A stretch of 7,770 nucleotides of DNA from JACCTI01 sp038237435 (GCA_038237435.1 JBBRYT010000030.1:1-7770); one strand, 5' to 3'; positions 1 to 6,373 are shown, counted from the stretch's first letter. Translations and numbers: made by a program. Notes: generated by a model from the sequence alone, not told the origin.

Positions 1-529
1 ATCGCTCCCTCTCTAACGTGCGATTGACATCAGGGATGCCGGTGCAACATCGGCTGTTCTCCCTAGCCGACTTCATCACGGAAGTTAAACACTCCGCCTC
101 ACTCGAGGCGCAGGTGAAGGAATGCAAACTAACAACCTCCGCGGTTGACCCTGAGCTAGCGGTTGAGCAGACCGCGATCTGCTCTTCTCCGCGGTTGGAA
201 ACCTATTGCAAAACGCCTTCAAGTTCACCCACCGCCACACCGAAGTCACCCTAAGCGCCTACGCAGCCGCCGATCGCATCCTTCTCGATATCGAGGATAA
301 TTGCGGCGGCCTCACGCCCGGGCAGGCGGAAAAAATGTTTCTGCCGTTCGCTCAAGGTAGCGAGGATAAAAGCGGCCTCGGACTCGGACTATCGATCTCT
401 CAGCGAAGCGTCGAGGCAAATGAGGGAACTCTCAGCGTCCGCGACAAACCCGGCGTGGGATGCGTATTCAGCATTGACCTGCCTCGTCGCTCAATGCCGG
501 AAGCCCTGTTCCTTGCTGAGCGCGCCTAG
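1..529 (+). pseudogene. Sensor histidine kinase, 3' fragment with a frameshift in the ATPase domain
   Basis: This is the C-terminal part of a two-component sensor kinase; the gene enters from the left edge. One frame reads from base 3 through residues such as FSLADFITEVKHSASLEAQ and VDPELAVE, up to about 167. The sense then continues one frame over as ADRDLLFSAVGNLLQNAFKFTH and runs to the TAG at 527-529. Joined, the two halves give a normal HATPase_c domain: N box (NLLQNAFKF), G1 box (DNCGGL), F box (MFLPF) and G2 box (GLGLGLSIS), ending in FSIDLPR. Losing one base in GTTGAG(G)CAGACC at about 167-168 explains the break. The phosphoacceptor His region would lie outside the window. By family, the domain binds ATP and phosphorylates a histidine. 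As written the gene is broken, since the downstream frame has no good start of its own (ATG at 206 is internal to the N box). It could be a genuine pseudogene or an assembly error. The domain call is firm; the broken status is less so. Confidence 0.8.
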
Positions 530-608
530 CATCGAAACCGCACAGGAATAAACCAACGCTCAGGGACTCGTAGATTTGGTAGCTCAAAAATCCGTTACTC
601 AAAAGAAT

Positions 609-1061
609 ATGAAAACAATCACTGGCGCACTGCTTTCCGTCGCTTTTAGCATTCTCGCCACAACCACCTATGCTGGGGCCAAGGAGAACGTCGATAAGAG
701 TGGCACCGCTCTGCAAGGTTATGACCCAGTCGCATTTTTCACTGACGGCCGCCCGGTGCTCGGCAAAGAAGAATTTCACTCCACCTATCATGATGTGACT
801 TACCGCTTCGCCTCGGCCGAGCATCAACAGGTGTTTGAAAAAAACCCTGCCATGTATGAGCCGCAGTTCGGCGGCTATTGCGCTTACGGGGTGTCGAAAG
901 GACACCTCGCGCCGGTGAAAGTCGATGCTTTTCAAATCGTGAACGGCCGTCTCCTGATGCAGTACGACTCGGAAGTGAAGAAAGAATTCAATAAGGATCA
1001 GACCGGCAATCTCGAAGCAGCCGACAAGAACTGGCCCACGGTGTCGGGAAAGACCAAGTAG
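609..1061 (+). CDS. Exported YHS-domain protein
   Basis: A protein of 150 residues with an N-terminal signal peptide (MKTITGALLSVAFSILATTTYA, probable cut after residue 22-24) and one YHS domain. Family hallmarks are GYDPVAFFTDGRPVLGK (37-53), VTYRFAS..H...F..NP (63-80), YEPQFGGYCAYGVSKG (83-98) with the single cysteine Cys91, and FQIVNGRLLMQYD (108-120). The tail has the usual ADKNWP (138-143). YHS domains are short, putatively metal-binding modules found in soluble periplasmic proteins and next to copper transporters; the function of stand-alone forms is not settled. I chose ATG at 609 over the in-frame TTG at 576 because the signal peptide starts exactly there and 11 extra polar residues would spoil it. 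No clear Shine-Dalgarno is visible before 609. The gene stands alone, with a 79-bp gap from the kinase fragment before it and 330 bp without a gene after it. The YHS assignment is confident; the substrate or metal is unknown. Confidence 0.85.
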   Translation: MKTITGALLSVAFSILATTTYAGAKENVDKSGTALQGYDPVAFFTDGRPVLGKEEFHSTYHDVTYRFASAEHQQVFEKNPAMYEPQFGGYCAYGVSKGHLAPVKVDAFQIVNGRLLMQYDSEVKKEFNKDQTGNLEAADKNWPTVSGKTK

Positions 1062-1390
1062 GTAGACGAAAAGCGAGTAATCGTATTCCCGATCGTGCCT
1101 AAGAAGCCGGGCCTATCTCGTTGGATGGCAGAAAGGCTTCTTCGATTATCTCCAGCGCAAAGTCTGCGGATCGGTCGTAGCGGTTTTCCGCTGGCCAAGG
1201 ATCGGCGCTGCTGTAGCGAGTTATTTCGGGCGCCTCCAAGACTCACTGCGCTGTGGAGCTAATCCGAAGAGTGAACTAATTGTTCGCGCCTGCAAAAGCT
1301 GTTTCGCCAGCCGTCTGACCGGGAAGGGCGACGCTGTGGTCGGCGGTTTGTTACTCTTGATATAACTCAGTCCGCCCGGAACATATGCGC
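1062..1390. other. Intergenic region without a convincing gene
   Basis: This stretch separates the plus-strand YHS gene from the 3' end of the minus-strand GloVer gene, so it is a convergent intergenic region where terminators for both would be expected. No stem followed by a T-run was found on either strand. The only clear structure is the 8-bp inverted repeat at 1101-1142. One plus-strand frame stays open from about 1081 to 1365 but has no ATG, GTG or TTG in its first part and no family that I recognise. Confidence 0.5.
1101..1142. repeat. 8-bp inverted repeat, possible stem-loop
   Basis: AAGAAGCC at 1101-1108 is perfectly complementary to GGCTTCTT at 1135-1142, with a 26-base loop. It begins 40 bp after the YHS stop codon and could help end that transcript. 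It lacks the T-run of an intrinsic terminator and the loop is long, so its role is uncertain. Confidence 0.3.
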
Positions 1391-2620
1391 CTACGGGGTG
1401 ATCTTTAGGACTGTCCCGCAGCCGGCGCCTTCACACCCACTGCGAATGCCCCCTGCGTAAGACGTAGTGTAGACATTGCCTGCTCCGTCGAAAGTGACGC
1501 CACCATTCACTTGCATGTCGCGAAAGGTGTGAAGCACCGTGATGGCCCACGTCCCGTCCTGAGTCGGACTCAGTTTGTAGACGCTGCCGAGATCGGAACC
1601 ATATCCAGCGGTTGTGCCCCATAAGTTCCCTGCCCCGTCGAAGGTCACGCCGGCATAAACGAACGAGCCGTCCTTGTTGTTAAAGGAATGGAGGGTGGTC
1701 TTGGTCCACTTGCCGTCTACTCCCGGGGTCAGCTTGAAGACGGTGCCTGCAAACGCGGGCAGCCCTCCGGCCCAAGTCGTGCCGTACAAATTTCCGGACG
1801 CGTCAAAGGTCAGCCCGGCATAGGGCTGGCTTCCATCCTTCTCGTCGGAGTTAAAGGTGTAGAGCGTGGTCTCTGTCCACTTGCCATTAGCACCAGGTGT
1901 TAGCTTAAAGACCGTGCCGCCGTAATTATCCGAAGTGGTTGTTCCGTACAAATTTCCCGCGCCGTCGAGGATCGGGTTACAGAAAGGGAAGGCTCCGTCA
2001 TTGCCGTTAAAGGCATAGAGGAGCGTGCCAGTCCATTGGCCACCGGAGATGGGTGAGACCTTGAAGACGGTGCCGCAACCATAGTAACAGTCCGCATTAT
2101 TGTTGCCGCCTTGGTAGGCCGTGCCGTACAAGTTCCCTTGCGGGTCGAAACTCAGGCCGCCGTAAGGGTAGGCACCGTCTGTGCCATGGAGTGAGTAGAG
2201 CACCTTCTCAGTCCACTTGCCATTCGCACCGGGGGTCAATTTAAAGACGACACCTACGCCGCCCGTCCCGCCTTGAGAGGTCGTGCCATACAAGTTTCCT
2301 GCGCTGTCGAAGATCAGGCTTCCTTCTGGGTTAGCGCCGTCCGTGCGGTTGAAGTCATGCAGGGTGGTTTCGGTCCATTTGCCATTCACCCCCGGTGCAA
2401 GCTTAAAGACTGTGCCGAAGCCGTTGGCACCACCTTCCGAAGTAGTGCCATATAAATTTCCTGCCTGGTCAAAGATGACACTGCCGTTTGGTTGTGTCCC
2501 TTCATTGCCACCGAATGCATGCAGCACTTTCGCTGGGCCGGCGGCCCCGGCGGGGGTCGCCAGGAGCGAGATTGCCGTTGCCATCAACATGTTTATGGCC
2601 AAAGATGGTTTGTTTCTCAT
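1391..2620 (-). CDS. Secreted seven-repeat GloVer (Gloeo/Verruco) protein
   Basis: A 409-residue exported protein with a signal peptide (residues 1-27, cut near TPAGAA). The rest is seven tandem repeats of about 47-60 residues, at roughly 32-86, 87-140, 141-200, 201-252, 253-309, 310-362 and 363-409. Each repeat follows the pattern L-h-x-F-...-DG-x-x-P-x-G-(10)-FD-x-x-GNLYGTT-x-x-GG-...-GTVFKL-x-P-G-x-x-GKWTET. This is the Gloeo_Verruco repeat (TIGR03803), known from Verrucomicrobia and Gloeobacter. Seven such units suggest a seven-bladed beta-propeller (inference). Repeats 3 and 7 carry an extra cysteine pair in the same loop (Cys178/Cys182 and Cys396/Cys401). Verrucomicrobial members often end in a PEP-CTERM sorting signal, but this one stops at KITP inside the last repeat. 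The ATG at 2620 is preceded by a good purine-rich site (AAGAAGGAAGG, 2625-2635). The molecular function is unknown; the family call is strong. Confidence 0.85.
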   Translation of the reverse strand: MRNKPSLAINMLMATAISLLATPAGAAGPAKVLHAFGGNEGTQPNGSVIFDQAGNLYGTTSEGGANGFGTVFKLAPGVNGKWTETTLHDFNRTDGANPEGSLIFDSAGNLYGTTSQGGTGGVGVVFKLTPGANGKWTEKVLYSLHGTDGAYPYGGLSFDPQGNLYGTAYQGGNNNADCYYGCGTVFKVSPISGGQWTGTLLYAFNGNDGAFPFCNPILDGAGNLYGTTTSDNYGGTVFKLTPGANGKWTETTLYTFNSDEKDGSQPYAGLTFDASGNLYGTTWAGGLPAFAGTVFKLTPGVDGKWTKTTLHSFNNKDGSFVYAGVTFDGAGNLWGTTAGYGSDLGSVYKLSPTQDGTWAITVLHTFRDMQVNGGVTFDGAGNVYTTSYAGGIRSGCEGAGCGTVLKITP

Positions 2621-2625
2621 ATATG

Positions 2626-2634
2626 CCTTCCTTC
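2626..2634 (-). promoter_or_regulatory. Ribosome binding site of the GloVer-repeat gene
   Basis: Read on the minus strand, AGAAGGAAG lies about 6 bases before the ATG at 2620. It is the clearest Shine-Dalgarno-like sequence in the window and supports that start. Confidence 0.55.
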
Positions 2635-2704
2635 TTTTCGAGTTGAAATACGCTGCATCCTGATTGGATTACGCTTCGCGATTGCGCCGACGGCAGCCAG
2701 CGGT

Positions 2705-2730
2705 ACTTGGTAACAGAGCTGTTACTTGGT
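2705..2730. promoter_or_regulatory. Inverted repeat flanked by direct repeats, possible operator
   Basis: GTAACAG (2710-2716) and CTGTTAC (2719-2725) are perfect complements separated by AG. The 7-base direct repeat ACTTGGT brackets the structure (2705-2711 and 2724-2730). It sits in the 202-bp gap between the metallopeptidase stop and the GloVer start, about 90-105 bp upstream of that start. A dimeric repressor or activator site is a reasonable guess. On the minus strand TTGGCA followed after 16 bases by TGTTAC overlaps it, but the second box matches the -10 consensus poorly. Confidence 0.35.
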
Positions 2731-2822
2731 CTGCCAACGGAGCAACCATTTCCTGCCGCGAAATTCCCGCCTGGCTCTTCGCATTGTCACGCGCGTGCTT
2801 TCACCGGTAACCAGGGACGGAG

Positions 2823-3731
2823 TTAATCCGCGTGTGTGATTGCTCTCCGAATCGAGGCAAGCGGGGCCGCATCGTCAAATTCCGTTCTACCGCTCTGTCG
2901 TTTCACACCGAGTTCCTTCCATAAGGCATCAAGATCCACCGGTGCCGGCGCTGATTTCATTTTTCGGTAAAGCTCCGATAGAACCGGGACGCCGATCGTG
3001 CCATCGCCGATCTCCAGCGCACGCGTTAGCTCCCAATCGGATTGAATTGTTCCGTCCGCTTGCAAAATTGCGCGCAAGGCGTCTTCGAGGCCTATCCGAT
3101 TTCCAGTACGTTTGCGAATTTCAATGTCCGCCAGCAGGCAATACAACGCGCCGCCCCAATAAGTGCGACCCCAAATCGGCGTGTGATCCAATCCTCGATC
3201 GCCGATCGCCGGTAAGCCTTGCGGCAGGCCGTCCACGAGATCGCCCCAGACTTTTTCCGGAGTCAACGCGCCGGCTCGCGCACGTGCTACCGGCTCGACA
3301 TACGTCGCTAATCCCTCCTCGATCCAATGATGACGTTCGGCGACGGAGGGAAAAGCGAGATGCACCATTTCGTGTGTCATCATCCAGTCGCGAGCGAAGT
3401 CGGCGGCTGTGCTGGAACGACCGACCGCGATTGTGATCAAGGCACCGTTCCAGCCAAACGTCTGGCCCGAGCGCACGCCACGTCCATCGAAAAATCTGAC
3501 GCGAATGAGCACGTGCGCGACCGGGAACTGCTCGTAATAAACAGTCACGGCGCGAGCCGATGAACTCACCAACTCGAGCACCAGCTTGCGCTGCGCTTCG
3601 CTGGGAGCGGAAGCAAACGCAACTTCGATTTTGCCTCCGCCAATCTGTAACAGTTCCGCGTTTTGCGCTTCAGCGCACGACGTAGAAGCGAGCCTGATCA
3701 TTACCAGGATGAGCGCGAGGCCGCGCCTCAT
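2823..3731 (-). CDS. Predicted secreted HExxH metallopeptidase, last gene of the buf cluster
   Basis: A 302-residue protein with an N-terminal signal peptide (MRRGLALILVMIRLASTS, cut near residues 19-22). The zinc motif is THEMVHLAF (His120, Glu121, His124), followed by HHWIEEGLATYVEP (134-147), where Glu138 or Glu139 would be the third ligand. HExxH plus a downstream glutamate in an E-G-x-A-x-Y context is typical of gluzincin (peptidase MA-like) zinc proteases. W186-G-R-T-Y-W-G-G and the C-terminal helices (DLDALWKELG, 266-275) fit that fold. The reading frame stays open further upstream, to 3965, but that part overlaps the DoxX gene in another frame and lacks a leader. ATG at 3731 is chosen because the signal peptide starts there; only a weak GAAAGA precedes it. 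It lies 37 bp after bufD on the same strand. The substrate is unknown, and a role in bufferin processing or turnover is only an inference from position. Confidence 0.75.
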   Translation of the reverse strand: MRRGLALILVMIRLASTSCAEAQNAELLQIGGGKIEVAFASAPSEAQRKLVLELVSSSARAVTVYYEQFPVAHVLIRVRFFDGRGVRSGQTFGWNGALITIAVGRSSTAADFARDWMMTHEMVHLAFPSVAERHHWIEEGLATYVEPVARARAGALTPEKVWGDLVDGLPQGLPAIGDRGLDHTPIWGRTYWGGALYCLLADIEIRKRTGNRIGLEDALRAILQADGTIQSDWELTRALEIGDGTIGVPVLSELYRKMKSAPAPVDLDALWKELGVKRQSGRTEFDDAAPLASIRRAITHAD

Positions 3732-3768
3732 TTCTTTCGCGCAACGAGTGGAGTCGGAGCGATCAAGG

Positions 3769-4203
3769 TTATTCCGCCGAGGGCACCCGAGAAATTTCGC
3801 AGAGGCAAAGGAGGGCGCCAATGAAATACATGAGGTTGTAAGCAGCGACGTCGAATTTTCCGGTGAGCCGCGCACCGTAAGCGAGCACGACAAAAACGAA
3901 CACGGAGAGGGTGAGGGTCCACTGCAAAATGGTTTTACCCGGCCGCAAAAACTCCAGCCGCACAATGCTCGCGGCGCAACCGAGGAAGCCGGCTGTTTCC
4001 AACACCGCGAGAAAATAAAAAACCGCGAGTAATCCGCCCGGCGTGTGCGCCAGCCACGTTTCCTGAAACTGTTGCATGAACCAGGCAGGCATGCCGCCAG
4101 ACCACTTCAACGCCGCGGAAAGAAAAAACGTCGTGCCGAAAAGCAGTTGAATCGCGAGAACCTTGCCTCCGTTGAGCCAGGAAGGTTGCATCTCAAACAG
4201 CAT
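3769..4203 (-). CDS. bufD: DoxX-like membrane protein of the bufferin operon
   Basis: A 144-residue integral membrane protein with four predicted helices at about 14-33, 57-81, 91-110 and 119-136, the size and layout of the DoxX family. DoxX-type proteins are regular members of bufferin (buf/gig) operons, where the last core gene is called bufD; their biochemical role is not established, though inner-membrane redox or metal handling has been proposed. The gene overlaps the end of bufC by 11 bp (stop of bufC 4193-4195, ATG at 4201-4203), which suggests translational coupling. A second ATG at 4191 (MQPSWLNGGK) directly follows the bufC stop and could be the real start. There is no strong Shine-Dalgarno for either. 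The membrane topology is clear. The bufD name rests mainly on gene order after bufA-bufB-bufC. Confidence 0.75.
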   Translation of the reverse strand: MLFEMQPSWLNGGKVLAIQLLFGTTFFLSAALKWSGGMPAWFMQQFQETWLAHTPGGLLAVFYFLAVLETAGFLGCAASIVRLEFLRPGKTILQWTLTLSVFVFVVLAYGARLTGKFDVAAYNLMYFIGALLCLCEISRVPSAE

Positions 4204-5104
4204 CGGGCCGCGTGAGCCAACCGAAACTCATCCAAGTGGCAAACCACGACTGGATCTTTTCCGCCATGACTTCTGGCGCAGCGGTCGAATCCGCGAAAGC
4301 CAGAGCGCAGGCGGCGTCGAGTGGCTTGTTCTCACGCAAGGCGCGCAGCAGATGCCAGCCTCCCGCTTCGAGGCGTTTGTAGTAAACGGAAAACTTGTGC
4401 CGATGCACCGCGAGATAAATTGGTTTGCGACTCGCGCGTACGGTCAGCCGTCGGCGGGCGCGCGGGCGAGCGCTGGAGACGGCATTACTCAAAGTGCCGG
4501 TCTCGATTTCGGATTGGCGTTTTAGTTTGCCTAGCAGGTGATCGATCGGGTGATTTAGCTCGAGCAGAATGAGGTAAGGTTGCAGGCCGAGCCGCAGCAA
4601 TTCTGGCGGAACATCGCGAACGTTTTCCGGCGAGAGCGGCGGGTTTTCCGCCTCGTCGAAAGCGACTGTGCGCGCCCATTCCACCTGCACCATATCGAGC
4701 GCCAGCGCTGTCTGCGGCGCGGTGAGTTTCGGATGGGCGCGTAGAAATTCTTCCAGCCGGCTGCCGAGATTACGAAGGGTCCACGACTGCGAGCCGCAGT
4801 CATCGAGATAGGCCACGGCCAGCTTGTCGAACTTGCGTTCGCCGAGCACCGCGCGCAGGCCGCGAAAATCCTCCGCGAAATTGCCGAGCAAGCGCCACCA
4901 ATATTGCTGGTTGTAAATTTGCAGGCGGTCGAAGGAATCCAACCGGTCGTTAGGCTTGATGAATTGCTCGGCGATCTCCGCCGTCGCGCGGCCGTCGTTC
5001 CAATTGCGCTGCATGCCGTCGTCCGCAGTGAGTGGCCGCATGACGGCTTTCGCCATCAAAGCCTGGAGATCGACGAGGCGACTAGGCGGCGACGGCTTGA
5101 TCAT
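4193..5104 (-). CDS. bufC: DUF2063 (BufC-type) partner of the MNIO enzyme
   Basis: A 303-residue cytoplasmic protein. The N-terminal half matches DUF2063: LVDLQALMAKAVMRPL (10-25), RLQIYNQQYWWRLLGNFAEDF (60-80), LRAVLGERKFDKLAVAYL (83-100), then S107-W-T-L-R-N-L-G-S-R-LEEFL. The C-terminal half carries a W143-A-R-T-V-AFDE segment and KPIYLAVHRHKFSVYYKRL (227-245). In HvfABC- and bufferin-type systems, DUF2063 proteins bind the precursor peptide and present it to the DUF692 enzyme. ATG at 5104 is chosen because DUF2063 proteins begin shortly before this L-x-x-LQ motif. The open frame extends to 5341, but that stretch is the shadow of bufB and has no family character. The start overlaps the end of bufB by 23 bp, implying coupled translation and similar amounts of both proteins. 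No clear Shine-Dalgarno precedes 5104. The C-terminal half is less familiar to me than the N-terminal half. Confidence 0.82.
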   Translation of the reverse strand: MIKPSPPSRLVDLQALMAKAVMRPLTADDGMQRNWNDGRATAEIAEQFIKPNDRLDSFDRLQIYNQQYWWRLLGNFAEDFRGLRAVLGERKFDKLAVAYLDDCGSQSWTLRNLGSRLEEFLRAHPKLTAPQTALALDMVQVEWARTVAFDEAENPPLSPENVRDVPPELLRLGLQPYLILLELNHPIDHLLGKLKRQSEIETGTLSNAVSSARPRARRRLTVRASRKPIYLAVHRHKFSVYYKRLEAGGWHLLRALRENKPLDAACALAFADSTAAPEVMAEKIQSWFATWMSFGWLTRPDAV

Positions 5105-5930
5105 TCGGCAGAAAGCGCGCGGCTTTGAGCGCTTCGCGGTGGACATCCTTGAAGGAGGGAATGCGGTCGTCCCATTCGAGAAGCGTGGCGGTGCGGCCGG
5201 CGCGCCCAATGGCGTGCGCATAGAGTTTCCAGACTGGATCGAGCACGGGATGATCGTGCGTATCCAAAATATATTTTTCGAATTTCGAATGACCCGCGAC
5301 GTGGATTTGCGCGACGCGATCCGCGGGGACTGCATCGACATAAACCTGCGGATCGAAGCCGTGATTTTTCGACGAGACGTAAATGTTGTTCACGTCGAGC
5401 AGAATTCCGCAGTCGGCCCGCTCGACCACTTCGTTGAGGAATTCCCACTCGCTCATCTCCGACATGTGGAACTCGGCGTAGCTGCTGACGTTTTCCACCG
5501 CGATCGGCACTTCGACGAAATCGCGCACCTCGCGAATGTTCGCCGCGGTCGTCTCGACTGCTTCCCAGGTATAAGGCATCGGGAGCAGATCGTGGGTGTA
5601 GCGGCCATCGACGCTGCCCCAGCAAAGATGATCGGAAAGCCAGGGCGTGCCGGTGCGCCTAACGAGTCTTTTTAGCTTGCGCAAATGATCGCGATTTGGC
5701 CGTCTGGCGTTGCCGAAGTACATGGAAACGCCGTGCTGAACAACGCGGTATTGCTCGAGAATCTGGTCGAGCACATGGAGCGGGCGGCCCGCATCGACCA
5801 TGTAATTTTCCGAGATGATTTCGAACCAGTCCACCACCGGTTTCTTCTCCAGGATGTGCTGGTAATGCGGGATGCGAAGGCCAATACCGATTCCGTAATC
5901 GGTGAAAGCGTTAAAGCGGGTAGATGCCAT
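5082..5930 (-). CDS. bufB: DUF692 / MNIO multinuclear iron oxidative enzyme (BufB)
   Basis: A 282-residue TIM-barrel enzyme of the DUF692 family, now called MNIO (multinuclear non-heme iron-dependent oxidative enzymes; MbnB and HvfB are relatives). Family motifs appear in order: GIGLRIPHY (15-23), WFEIISENYM (35-44), QHGVSM (65-70), LSDHLCW (98-104), HDLLP (113-117), VENVSSY (145-151), LLDVNNIYVSSKNHGFDP (177-194), QIHVAGH (208-214), DTHDHPVLDPVWKLY (223-237) and LLEWDD (250-255). Conserved His, Asp, Glu and Asn residues in these motifs (for example His66, Asp100, His101, Glu146, Asp179, His210, Asp223, Glu252) are likely metal ligands. Family members use iron and oxygen to turn peptide cysteines into heterocycles such as oxazolone/thioamide or thiooxazole; the exact product here cannot be read from sequence. 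The ATG at 5930 is the furthest-upstream start, since an in-frame TGA lies two codons before it. No Shine-Dalgarno is evident. The substrate is presumably the BufA peptide encoded 125 bp upstream. Confidence 0.93.
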   Translation of the reverse strand: MASTRFNAFTDYGIGIGLRIPHYQHILEKKPVVDWFEIISENYMVDAGRPLHVLDQILEQYRVVQHGVSMYFGNARRPNRDHLRKLKRLVRRTGTPWLSDHLCWGSVDGRYTHDLLPMPYTWEAVETTAANIREVRDFVEVPIAVENVSSYAEFHMSEMSEWEFLNEVVERADCGILLDVNNIYVSSKNHGFDPQVYVDAVPADRVAQIHVAGHSKFEKYILDTHDHPVLDPVWKLYAHAIGRAGRTATLLEWDDRIPSFKDVHREALKAARFLPNDQAVAA

Positions 5931-6015
5931 GTGTCAGTGAACTGCGATTGATAATTTCGAAACGCCGATGTGGACCGTTAAAATCTTCAATCGCAAACTC
6001 ACGCATCAACCGCGG

Positions 6016-6044
6016 CGCCGAGCTCCAACTGCTGAAGCCCGGCG
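6016..6044 (-). promoter_or_regulatory. Stem-loop between bufA and bufB
   Basis: On the minus-strand transcript CGCCGGGC and GCTCGGCG pair over 8 positions (one G-U pair) around a 13-base loop, beginning 11 bases after the bufA stop codon. No U-run follows. It may act as a 3' stabilising hairpin or leaky terminator that makes the small bufA message more abundant than the enzyme genes. That role is inferred. Confidence 0.35.
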
Positions 6045-6055
6045 CGCGTGATCAA

Positions 6056-6373
6056 TTAGTGGCCGCCTTCTTCGTGCCCGACCGGCTTGCCGTCTTTCAC
6101 GGCGCAGCCGCCCTTGCCTTTGCAGGAGTTCTTGCCGGCGCAACCGTTGTCGCCGGTTTTGCAGCCGCCCTTGCCCTTACAAGAGTTCTTGCCCTTGCAA
6201 TCATGCGTCTCGCCCTTTTTCTCGCCGGCGAGCGTGCCTGGGCTAGTGCTGATATTAGACTTGCCGGACTGGCCGGTGTTTGCCGCGCTCAAGGTGGAGA
6301 CAGCGCCGCCGGACATGATTCCGGCCAAGGCTGCGCCCGCGAGGAGAGCTTTGGTATTGTAATAACTTTTCAT
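6056..6373 (-). CDS. bufA: BufA2-like bufferin precursor peptide
   Basis: A 105-residue exported, cysteine-rich peptide, proposed as the RiPP metallophore precursor. Residues 1-31 form a signal peptide (AGAALAGIMSGGAVSTLSA, cut near Ala30/Ala31). A Ser/Gly/Thr-rich linker follows, then two copies of C-x-G-K-N-S-C-K-G-K-G-G-C at 59-71 and 78-90, joined by KTGDNG. All six cysteines (59, 65, 71, 78, 84, 90) lie in these modules at spacings 6-6-7-6-6. The tail is charged and ends GHEEGGH. The pattern resembles BufA2-type bufferins rather than the EGKCG motif of HvfA or the DUF2282 BufA1 form. In studied systems such peptides are modified at cysteine by the MNIO enzyme, exported by Sec and bind copper in the periplasm. 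It is the first gene of bufABCD, 89 bp after the nitrilase gene. A purine-rich GAAAGAA lies about 8 bases before the ATG. The assignment rests on context plus motif; the bound metal is not shown by sequence. Confidence 0.85.
   Translation of the reverse strand: MKSYYNTKALLAGAALAGIMSGGAVSTLSAANTGQSGKSNISTSPGTLAGEKKGETHDCKGKNSCKGKGGCKTGDNGCAGKNSCKGKGGCAVKDGKPVGHEEGGH
6104..6199 (-). repeat. Duplicated 39-bp cysteine module inside bufA
   Basis: Two in-frame 39-bp copies, at 6161-6199 and 6104-6142, encode the 13-residue module C-x-GKNSCKGKGGC. They differ at 6 of 39 positions; three of these form the only codon that changes the residue (Lys60 versus Ala79) and the other three are silent. This points to internal duplication held by selection on the protein. 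Confidence 0.85.

Noticed and set aside
576..608. TTG start 11 codons upstream for the YHS protein
   Set aside because: It would put polar residues ahead of a clean signal peptide that starts at the ATG at 609, and no ribosome site precedes it.
1081..1365. Open plus-strand frame without a start in the gap after the YHS gene
   Set aside because: It has no usable start codon in its first half and no resemblance to a known family; chance open frame or deep remnant.
2788..2797. 10-bp palindrome CACGCGCGTG downstream of the metallopeptidase
   Set aside because: Short alternating GC palindromes arise easily in such DNA, it has no loop to form a useful hairpin, and no T-run follows.
2840..3436. 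Plus-strand open frame of 198 codons opposite the metallopeptidase
   Set aside because: It is rich in Arg, Pro and Ser as expected from a reversed GC-rich gene, while the minus strand carries the HExxH motif and signal peptide.
3732..3965. N-terminal extension of the metallopeptidase reading frame by 78 residues
   Set aside because: The extension lies over the DoxX gene in another frame, looks like shadow sequence, and would bury the signal peptide that starts at 3731.
5105..5341. N-terminal extension of the bufC reading frame by 79 residues
   Set aside because: It is the antiphase shadow of the bufB 3' end; DUF2063 similarity begins only after the ATG at 5104.
4956..5675. Long plus-strand open frame (239 codons) opposite bufB/bufC
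   Set aside because: It is antisense to strongly conserved family motifs, has no domain character of its own and is explained by GC-rich codon use.
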